Source of the DNA: Promicromonospora iranensis | Lineage (GTDB): Bacteria > Actinomycetota > Actinomycetes > Actinomycetales > Cellulomonadaceae | DNA length: 55,235 nt | Assembly (NCBI RefSeq): GCF_028994805.1 | Contig: NZ_JAJQQP010000022.1 | Coordinates: forward strand, 1-55,235 | Reading direction: 5' to 3' | Part shown: positions 7,371 to 14,222 of the stretch, piece by piece | Position numbering within the stretch: position 1 is the first letter of the stretch | How the letters are laid out: every line of letters begins with the position of its first letter | Made by a program: the position numbers and the translations under genes | Notes under the pieces: model-generated | The model's input: the letters and a program-made list of their open reading frames with translations, nothing else | Told to the model about the DNA's origin: nothing | Database searches by the model: none

Positions 7371-8345
7371 GTGAGGCTCTCCCTGCTAGACCGTTCTCGC
7401 ACCCGGGTGGGGTACCCCGAGGGCGCCGCGCTGACCGACACGATCGAGCGTGCGGTATCGGCGGAGCGACTCGGCTACCACCGCTTCTGGGTGGCCGAGC
7501 ACCACGCCGTGCCGGGGATCGCCTCGGCGTCACCACCGGTCCTCCTCGGCGCTCTCGGTGCCCACACCACCACCCTCAGGATCGGGTCGGGTGGCGTGAT
7601 GCTGCCTCATCACCAACCGCTGGTCGTCGCCGAGCAGTTCCTGATGCTGGATGCCCTCTATCCGGACCGGGTGGACCTCGGCGTGGGACGCACCCTCGGC
7701 TTCACGGCACCCGTACGCCGGGCGCTCAGGCATGGCCTCGACGCCCCGGACACCTTCCCGGAGGACATCGAGGAGCTGCGCGAACATCTCGACGGCGCCG
7801 CGGCGGTCACCGCCAGGCCTGTCGCCGCACGCACGATCCCGATCTTCGTGCTGGCCACCGGGCGGGGCCTCGTGGTCGCGGCCAGGCTGGGGCTGCCAGT
7901 GGTCATCGGCGGGCCCGTGCTCGGCAGCCCGTCGCTGTCGGACGCGCTCGCGGCGTACCGAAAGGACTTTCGACCCTCGCTCCGCGCACCGGAACCGACG
8001 GTGACCGTCTCGCTCGACGTCCTTGTGGCGGACACGGACGCCGAGGCGCGCGACCTGGCCCTGCCGGAGGCGTGGGCGATGGCCCGCTCCCGGCAGACGG
8101 GTGAGTTCGGCCCGCTGGAGCCGGTCGCGACGATCCGTGCCCAGCGCTGGAGCAATCAGCTACGAGACCGCGTCGAGGCGCACGTCGCACAGGGCGCCGT
8201 CGGTTCTCCTGCCACGGTGCGGAGCTGTCTCGGCCGGCTGGTGGAAGCCACGGGGGCGGCGGAGATCCTGGCGTTCACCTCCACCTTCGACCGTGATGCC
8301 CAGGAAGCCTCGGACGCCGCTCTCCGTGAGCTGCTGCACGACTAG
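7371..8345 (+). CDS. LLM-class flavin-dependent oxidoreductase (MsnO8-like)
   Basis: 324 residues of the bacterial luciferase-like TIM-barrel fold, using FMN or F420. It starts MRLSLLDRSRTRVG (GTG at 7371, with a GAGG site 6 bases upstream). Landmarks are the RFWVAEHHAVPGIAS strand-helix that contacts the flavin, the LRIGSGGVMLPHHQPLVVAEQF segment of this group, and a C-terminal AEILAFTSTF strand. The frame is open far upstream, but that part is antisense to other genes. It follows the DUF6463 gene by 9 bases. The reaction may be oxidation or monooxygenation of a small molecule; the substrate cannot be told. Confidence 0.9.
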   Translation: MRLSLLDRSRTRVGYPEGAALTDTIERAVSAERLGYHRFWVAEHHAVPGIASASPPVLLGALGAHTTTLRIGSGGVMLPHHQPLVVAEQFLMLDALYPDRVDLGVGRTLGFTAPVRRALRHGLDAPDTFPEDIEELREHLDGAAAVTARPVAARTIPIFVLATGRGLVVAARLGLPVVIGGPVLGSPSLSDALAAYRKDFRPSLRAPEPTVTVSLDVLVADTDAEARDLALPEAWAMARSRQTGEFGPLEPVATIRAQRWSNQLRDRVEAHVAQGAVGSPATVRSCLGRLVEATGAAEILAFTSTFDRDAQEASDAALRELLHD

Positions 8346-8497
8346 GTCGGTGAGGATGCGACCCCTTGCTGTCAGCGAGCACGACGTACTGCAGGTCGAA
8401 ACCATGACCGCTGACGCCGAGGCACGGGTACGGTCGGACCTGGCGGTAGGTGGTGCGGAATCCCACGGCGTTGTCATCCATACGGAGGAGCGGTTCC

Positions 8498-9343
8498 ATG
8501 CTGAGCCAGGTAGCAGAGGGCGTGCTGACGCACCGGAGCGAGCTGCTGGAGAACAACGCCGTCGTCGTGCAGGGCCGGCGTGGCGTACTGCTCGTCGACC
8601 CAGGCCTGACCGAGTCGGAGATGACCTGCCTCGCAGACGATCTTCGCGAGCTGGGCCAGGACGCCGTCGTGGGCTTCGCGACGCATCCGGACTGGGACCA
8701 CGTGCTGTGGCACCCCGGGCTCGGTGATGCGCCCCGGTACGGGACGGCGCGCTGCGCGGCGGTCATGCAAGCGTTCCGGTCGGACCCGGACTGGAAGGCA
8801 CGGGCTGTCGAGGGGCTGCCTCCGGAGATCGCCGAGGAGACGCCCCTGGACCTGTTCGGCCTGATCACCGCGCTGCCGGCCGGAACCGCGGAGATTCCCT
8901 GGGAGGGGCCGCGGGTCCAGGTCGTCGAGCTTCCCGCGCATGCTCCGGGCCATGCGGCGCTGTTCATCGAGGAGCGTCGGGTGCTGGTGGCCGGCGACAT
9001 GCTCTCCGACGTCCTGGTCCCGAACCTCGACGTCCTGGACGACACCAACGACCCGATCGAGGAGTACCTCGTCGGACTGCGGCGGCTCGAGGACCTGGCC
9101 GACGAGGTCGATGTCGTCGTCCCGGGCCACGGGTCCGTCGGCGACGCCGATGAGCTGCGGGCACGGATCGAGGCGGACCGGGCGTACGTGCTCGCCCTGC
9201 GCGAGGGCCGCGTCCCCGGTGACCTGCGGGTCGGGGAAACGGCCAAGCCCGGCTGGGAGTGGACCAGCGACATCTCCGCCGAGCAGGTCCAGCGGCTCTC
9301 CGAGCGGAGCCGACGCGGCGGCACCCCCGGCTCGTCGTACTGA
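8498..9343 (+). CDS. Metallo-beta-lactamase-fold hydrolase
   Basis: 281 residues from MLSQVAEGVLTHR, with a GGAGGA ribosome-binding site 7 bases upstream. The fold is clear: strand LLVDPGL, then a THPDWDHVLWHP metal motif (HxxWDH, a variant of HxHxDH in which the second His position is Trp), HAPGHAALFI, GDMLSDV and VVVPGHGSV. The first metal site therefore differs from the canonical motif, though related bacterial sequences carry this form. C-terminal helices cover residues 215-281. It stands 152 bases after the LLM gene and may have its own promoter. The substrate is unknown; thioesterase- or lactonase-type chemistry is typical of the superfamily. Confidence 0.87.
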   Translation: MLSQVAEGVLTHRSELLENNAVVVQGRRGVLLVDPGLTESEMTCLADDLRELGQDAVVGFATHPDWDHVLWHPGLGDAPRYGTARCAAVMQAFRSDPDWKARAVEGLPPEIAEETPLDLFGLITALPAGTAEIPWEGPRVQVVELPAHAPGHAALFIEERRVLVAGDMLSDVLVPNLDVLDDTNDPIEEYLVGLRRLEDLADEVDVVVPGHGSVGDADELRARIEADRAYVLALREGRVPGDLRVGETAKPGWEWTSDISAEQVQRLSERSRRGGTPGSSY

Positions 9344-9467
9344 CCCGGGACGTGGCGGGGTTGATGCTGCGCCGGTCCCGTGAGAGCGTTTCAAGGTCAT
9401 GGATCGCCTCTCCTGACCGTCCGGGGGAAAGGCGAGACACAGTCGTCAGGGCGGCCCGAGGGTCGCC

Positions 9468-10622
9468 TTGTCTTTCACACGCAACCGTTCTTTCGCCGCC
9501 CGCCTCTGGGTCGTGTTCTTCGTCAACGGGGCCGTTCTTTCCAGCTGGGCCCCCCGTATTCCAGAGGTCAAGCACCTCCTCGGTCTCAGCGACAGCGAAC
9601 TCGGTATCGCCTTGTTCGGCGTCGCCGCCGGATCGGTCCCGGCGCTGCTGCTGACCGCTCGGGCCCTCGACCGTGTGCGCTCGGAACCGGTCTGTGTGGT
9701 CGCGGCGCTGCTCTTCAGCGCGTCGCTGCCCCTGATCGGCGTCGTCGATGGTGTGTGGCAGCTGACCGGCGTGCTCATGGTGCTCGGGGCCGCCAGCGGC
9801 GTCCTGGACATCGCGATGAACACCGCCGGCATCGCCTACCAGCAGCACACCGGTCACCGGGTCCTGTCCCGGCTGCACGGCGGGTACAGCCTGGGCGTGC
9901 TCGCCGGCGCCCTCGGCGGCGTAGCCGCCACGCACGGTGGTGCCACGGTGAGCGAGCACTTCCTCGCAGCAGCCGTGCTCCTGGTCGCTCTGACCCTGGC
10001 GTGTGCCCCGCTGATGTGGTCCCCACCCCGGAGCACCGGCTCCCGGGAGAGCGCAGATGCGCCGGTCACGGTATGGAACAGGCGCTCCGGCCTGCCGGCG
10101 ACGATCGCCGTGCTCGCCGTCTCCGGACTGCTGATCGAGGGCCTGGTCACCGACTGGTCGGCTCTGCTGATCACCCGCGACCTGGGAGCCCCTGCCTCCC
10201 TGGGGGCCAGCACGCTGGCCGTGTTCAGCCTGGCGATGTTCATCTCCCGCTCAGCCGGTGACGCCGTGCTGGACCGCTGCACGGAGCGCACGGTCCTCAC
10301 GGCCGTTGCCGCGGCCGTGGCCTGCGTCGTGCTGCTCGGCTCGGTCGCCGCCGATCCCCTGGCCATGGCCGCGGCCGTGGGCCTGGTTGGGCTGGTCCTG
10401 GGCCCGGTCTTCCCGGTGGCGGTCTCCCGTGCCAGTCGATCCGCACCCGGACGAGCCGCGGCGAGGACGGCACAGGTCAGTGCCGTCGGGTACATCGCCT
10501 ACCTCGGCGGGCCGCCCGTGATCGGCTTCGCCGCTGACGTCGTCGGCCTGCCGTTCGCCTTCGCGGCCGCAGTGGCCCTCGGCTGCGGGGGCATCGCCCT
10601 CACCCGCCGTAGCCACGACTGA
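9468..10622 (+). CDS. MFS transporter, 12-helix, YbjJ-like
   Basis: 384 residues with twelve predicted transmembrane helices. The N-terminal half has AARLWVVFFVNGAVLSSWAPRIPEVK and LGIALFGVAAGSVPALLLTA, as in the YbjJ/fucose-permease-like subgroup. The central SGVLDIAMNTAGIAYQQHTG and RLHGGYSLG motifs are diagnostic of that subgroup. The start is TTG at 9468, about 6 bases after a GAGG site; no ATG fits. The gene stands alone, converging on the TetR gene at 10678. Sugar or metabolite transport is plausible given the glycosidase genes beyond the TetR, but that link is inference. Confidence 0.88.
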   Translation: MSFTRNRSFAARLWVVFFVNGAVLSSWAPRIPEVKHLLGLSDSELGIALFGVAAGSVPALLLTARALDRVRSEPVCVVAALLFSASLPLIGVVDGVWQLTGVLMVLGAASGVLDIAMNTAGIAYQQHTGHRVLSRLHGGYSLGVLAGALGGVAATHGGATVSEHFLAAAVLLVALTLACAPLMWSPPRSTGSRESADAPVTVWNRRSGLPATIAVLAVSGLLIEGLVTDWSALLITRDLGAPASLGASTLAVFSLAMFISRSAGDAVLDRCTERTVLTAVAAAVACVVLLGSVAADPLAMAAAVGLVGLVLGPVFPVAVSRASRSAPGRAAARTAQVSAVGYIAYLGGPPVIGFAADVVGLPFAFAAAVALGCGGIALTRRSHD

Positions 10623-10677
10623 AGCCGCCGACGTTCGTGCTGCGGTCGAGGAACGGGCGCCCGACGGGCCTGATCCG

Positions 10678-11295
10678 TCAGGGCGTGGACGGTTCCTCCG
10701 ACGCGTCGCGCGGGGACATCGCTCCCACCACGTGCTCGATGACGCGGGCCATGTCGAGGTCGCGCTCGATGAGCGAGTGGACCTGGAGGCCGTCGGCGAG
10801 GGCGTGGATCGCGGTGGCGAGGGTGTCGGGGTCCAGAGCCGCGTCGACGTCGCCGTCGGCCTGCATCTGCCGGATCCCGCCGCTGAGGGCGGCGCGGAAC
10901 ATGCCGCGGCGCTCGCGGAAGTAGGCATGGGCCGCGTGTGCCGGGTCGGCGGCCTCCACGGCGAGCGCCGAGTAGAGCAGCACCAGTCCGGGGACCTCGG
11001 CGTTCGACCGCATGACGTCGACGAACGCGTCGAGAGCGCCACCCACCCCGCGTTCGGCGAACGCCGCCAGGGCGGTGGCGGTGTCGAGCTCGTCGCGCCG
11101 GCGCAGGACCTCGACGAACAGGTGCTCCTTGGAGTCGAAGTGGTGCAGCAGCCCGGCCTGGCTCAGGCCGACGGCATCCGCGATCTCCTTGACGGAGGCG
11201 CCCCGGTAGCCGTGCCGCGCGATGACGTCCAGAGCTGTGAGCAGAATCTCCTCGCGCTTCGCGATCCCCTTGGCGTACCCGCCTCGTCCAGCCAT
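10678..11295 (-). CDS. TetR family transcriptional regulator of the GH3 operon
   Basis: 205 residues from MAGRGGYAKGIAKREEI. The helix-turn-helix is ASVKEIADAVGLSQAGLLHHF with SKEHLFVEVLRRRD. The C-terminal part (about 80-195) has the LVLLYSALAVEAADPAHAAHAYF helix common in regulators beside glycosidase and sugar-transport genes. A TACGAT -10 box ends 6 bases before the ATG and there is no Shine-Dalgarno, so the mRNA may be leaderless. A perfect dyad AGACCGAGCGGTCT lies just behind that box, and a second dyad lies toward the divergent GH3 operon. It probably represses both itself and the glycosidases. Confidence 0.93.
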   Translation of the reverse strand: MAGRGGYAKGIAKREEILLTALDVIARHGYRGASVKEIADAVGLSQAGLLHHFDSKEHLFVEVLRRRDELDTATALAAFAERGVGGALDAFVDVMRSNAEVPGLVLLYSALAVEAADPAHAAHAYFRERRGMFRAALSGGIRQMQADGDVDAALDPDTLATAIHALADGLQVHSLIERDLDMARVIEHVVGAMSPRDASEEPSTP

Positions 11296-11306
11296 GGGCC
11301 GATCGT

Positions 11307-11320
11307 AGACCGAGCGGTCT
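11307..11320. promoter_or_regulatory. TetR operator 1 (perfect 14-base palindrome)
   Basis: AGACCGAGCGGTCT is a perfect palindrome directly upstream of, and touching, the TACGAT -10 box (11302-11307, minus strand) of the TetR gene, in its promoter spacer. ACCG/CGGT half-sites are typical of actinobacterial TetR operators. Confidence 0.75.
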
Positions 11321-11334
11321 TGGGGATTAGAAAC

Positions 11335-11354
11335 CGAATGGCGTACGGTATTCG
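11335..11354. promoter_or_regulatory. TetR operator 2 (20-base dyad)
   Basis: CGAATggCGTACGgtATTCG is symmetric at 16 of 20 positions around a CGTACG centre. It lies about 100 bases before the GH3 start at 11453, suited to control of that operon. It differs in sequence from operator 1, so it may bind a second regulator or the same one more weakly. Confidence 0.65.
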
Positions 11355-11452
11355 TTGCGCCGCTCCTCCGCGGCGTCCGGCGGTGTCGATGACGGACCGC
11401 CGGTGGCACCACCCGGCCCCGTGGCCGCACGCCAAGGCAAGGACGGCTTGAC

Positions 11453-14221
11453 ATGGAACGCAGCGAGTACCGACGGCTCGTGAAGCAGTACAGGGCGGAC
11501 GCGAGGCAGCGTCACGCCGACCTGAAGGCGACCCGGAGGGAACGCCGGGCGACCCTCGGACGGCCTGGACGGGCCGCCGCGCGCCGGGCCGACGCGCGGG
11601 AGATCAAGGCCTGGAGGGCAGAGGTCCGCGAGGCCGCGCCACGCCGTGAGCGCCGCGCCCGGAAGAAGGGGTACAAGGCCTTCCGCAGGCGTCAGTACCG
11701 GTGGTTGAGACTGACCGCCGCGGGTACGGCGGTCGCGCTCGTGGTGGGTCCGTTCGGCATCTGGTACGTCGCGGCGACGCGACCAGCCACCGCGTCCCAG
11801 GCCGAGACGCGCGCACACTCGCTCCAGGTCGCTGACCAGGTCATGGACGAGGGGATGGTGCTGTTGGAGAACGACGAGGGCACCCTCCCGCTCCAGGAGC
11901 CCGTCGTCAGCGTCTTCGGGGTCGGCGCCGTCACACCGGTCTACGGCGGTGGGGGCGCCGGCGGCATCTCCTCGGTGGGCGCTCGGTCCCTGTACACCGC
12001 GCTGGACGACGCCGGCATCGACTACGACGACGGGGTGCGCGACATCTACGGAAACTTCGCCGCGTCCGGTGAGGTCTCGACCGAGCCCTACCAAGACCCG
12101 GAGCCCGGTGTGGTCGACACCCTGCTCCCGTCGGCGAAAGGGTTCCTGGTGGCGTCGCCGGAGGAGATGCCGCCCGCCGACCTGCCACCAGACGCCCTGG
12201 AACGAGCACGGGAGCGTTCGGCGGTCGCGGTCTACGTGCTGTCGCGCGCCGGGATGGAAGGCAGCGACTTCCTCCCCGAGGAGCTGCGTCCCTCCCGGGA
12301 CGAGAGGGCGACCCTCGAGCTGCTCGACTCGACCTTCGACCACGTGGTGGTGCTGGTCAACAGCACGAACGCGATGGAGCTGGGCATCGTGGAGGAGCTG
12401 AGGAACGTCGACGCGGTCCTGTGGATCGGCGGGCCGGGCGAGACCGGGATGGACGCGGTCGCCGGGGCGCTCGCGGGTGAGGTCAACCCGTCGGGCCGTC
12501 TGACGGATACCTACGCGTACGACGTGACGTCACATCCCGCCGTCGTGAACACCGGCGACTTCCAGTACGAGGACGCCGCGGGCGTGCCGGCGGGCCGTTA
12601 CTTCACCAACCACCTCGAGGGCATCTACGTCGGCTACCGGTACTTCGAGACGTTCGTCGACGACGACGAGTACGACGACGTCGTGCAGTACCCGTTCGGG
12701 TACGGCCTGTCGTACACCGGCTTCGAGTGGAAGGTCGGCACGATCGACGCCGGCCCGCGCACCGTGTCGGCGCAGGTGACCGTGACCAACACGGGGGAGA
12801 CCCCCGGCAAGGATGTCGTCCAGGTCTACTACGACCCGCCGTACACCCCGGGCGGCATCGAGAAGTCCGGCACCGTCCTCGGCGGGTATGCCAAGACGGG
12901 CGAGCTCGCGCCGGGCGAGTCGCAGACGGTCACCGTCACCTTCGACACCGCGTCGATGGCCTCCTACGACGACCGGGAGCACCGCGCCTGGGTCCTCGAC
13001 AGCGGAAGCTACGAGATCCGTGTGGCGCGCCACGTCCACGACACGGTGCGCTCCGTCACCTACGCCCAGCCCGAGACAGTCGTCCGGAAGACCGACCCGA
13101 AGACCGGGGCCGAGGTCACCAACCGGTTCGACGACGCCCGCGGCGACCTCACCTACCTGTCCCGGCAGGACCCGGCCGGGACCATGCCCACGGCGCCCGA
13201 CGGCGACGCCCTCGAGCTGCCCGACGGCCTGCTCGAGGCGGACTACGAGCACGTGCCGGACCCGTCCACGACCGTGCCCACCACAGGCGCTGACAACGGC
13301 CTGGCCCTGGCGGACCTGGAGGGCAGGCCGATCGACGACCCGCTCTGGGACGACTTCCTCGACCAGCTCACCGAGGACGAGCTGGTCCGGCTCTCCGCCA
13401 ACGGGGGCTACTGGTCGGTGGCCATCGACCGGCTGGGCGTGCCGCGCACCGCGATGTACGACGGCCCGGCCAGCATCCGCAACTTCGTGGGGCACTGGGC
13501 GACCGTCGCCTTCCCGACACCGGTGGTTCTGGCCTCGACGTGGAACGACGCGCTGGCTCGCGAGGTCGGCAGCGCGATGGGCGCCGAGGCACAGGCCCAC
13601 CAGGTCGACGCCGTGTACGCGCCCTCCCTCGACCTGCACCGTTCGCCGCTCGGCGGGCGCAACTTCGAGTACTTCTCGGAGGACCCGCTCCTCACGGCGC
13701 ACATCGGCGCCGAGTACGTCGCGGGCATGCAGTCGCAGGGCACCGTCGCGGTGATGAAGCACTTCGCCGGGAACGTGCAGGAGACCAACCGCGCCGCGAT
13801 GGGCCTCTACGTGTGGACCACGGAGCAGACCTGGCGCGAGCTCCACCTCAGGCCGTTCGAGGCCGCGGTCAAGGACGGCGGCGCGCACGGCGCGATGACG
13901 GCCTTCAACCGCATCGGCACCACCTGGGCCGGCGGGTCGAGCGCACTGCTGACCGACATCCTGCGCGGTGAGTGGGCTTTCGAGGGCTTCGTCATCACCG
14001 ACGCCGGCATCGTCGGGCAGGGCGACCACTTCGATGCGCTCCAGGCTGCCGGGTCGGGCAACGACCTGATTCTCGGGGAGCTCCTCGACATGCCGGGCGG
14101 CAACACCTACGAGCAGGAGCTCGAGGCGTACCTCGAGGAGGACCGCGCGGGGACGCTCACGGCCCTGCGGGACGCCGCCCACCACATCTTGTACTACGTG
14201 ACCCTGACGAACCGGATCTGA
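11453..14221 (+). CDS. Membrane-anchored GH3 glycosidase with permuted domain order
   Basis: 922 residues. A very basic cytoplasmic segment (1-82) and one helix (84-108) anchor the protein with the enzyme outside. Domain order is reversed relative to usual GH3: the C-terminal sandwich domain comes first (about 120-415, MDEGMVLLENDEGTLPL to PFGYGLSYTGF), then fibronectin-III-like (about 425-545), then the TIM barrel (about 615-920) with MYDGPASIRN, GGRNFEYFSEDP, MKHFAGN and the nucleophile Asp850 in GFVITDAG. Ruminococcus/Butyrivibrio-type beta-glucosidases with reversed order are known. In this enzyme the usual TDW is TDA. An AAGGACGG site precedes the ATG. The next GH3 starts one base after the stop. 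Confidence 0.92.
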   Translation: MERSEYRRLVKQYRADARQRHADLKATRRERRATLGRPGRAAARRADAREIKAWRAEVREAAPRRERRARKKGYKAFRRRQYRWLRLTAAGTAVALVVGPFGIWYVAATRPATASQAETRAHSLQVADQVMDEGMVLLENDEGTLPLQEPVVSVFGVGAVTPVYGGGGAGGISSVGARSLYTALDDAGIDYDDGVRDIYGNFAASGEVSTEPYQDPEPGVVDTLLPSAKGFLVASPEEMPPADLPPDALERARERSAVAVYVLSRAGMEGSDFLPEELRPSRDERATLELLDSTFDHVVVLVNSTNAMELGIVEELRNVDAVLWIGGPGETGMDAVAGALAGEVNPSGRLTDTYAYDVTSHPAVVNTGDFQYEDAAGVPAGRYFTNHLEGIYVGYRYFETFVDDDEYDDVVQYPFGYGLSYTGFEWKVGTIDAGPRTVSAQVTVTNTGETPGKDVVQVYYDPPYTPGGIEKSGTVLGGYAKTGELAPGESQTVTVTFDTASMASYDDREHRAWVLDSGSYEIRVARHVHDTVRSVTYAQPETVVRKTDPKTGAEVTNRFDDARGDLTYLSRQDPAGTMPTAPDGDALELPDGLLEADYEHVPDPSTTVPTTGADNGLALADLEGRPIDDPLWDDFLDQLTEDELVRLSANGGYWSVAIDRLGVPRTAMYDGPASIRNFVGHWATVAFPTPVVLASTWNDALAREVGSAMGAEAQAHQVDAVYAPSLDLHRSPLGGRNFEYFSEDPLLTAHIGAEYVAGMQSQGTVAVMKHFAGNVQETNRAAMGLYVWTTEQTWRELHLRPFEAAVKDGGAHGAMTAFNRIGTTWAGGSSALLTDILRGEWAFEGFVITDAGIVGQGDHFDALQAAGSGNDLILGELLDMPGGNTYEQELEAYLEEDRAGTLTALRDAAHHILYYVTLTNRI

Positions 14222-14222
14222 C

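Noticed and set aside
8346-8497. Minus-strand coding-like stretch between the LLM and MBL genes (includes GFRTTYRQVRPYPCLG)
   Set aside because: It looks tidy by codon composition but is short, has no start or stop of its own and runs into antisense of both neighbours; not enough to call a relic.
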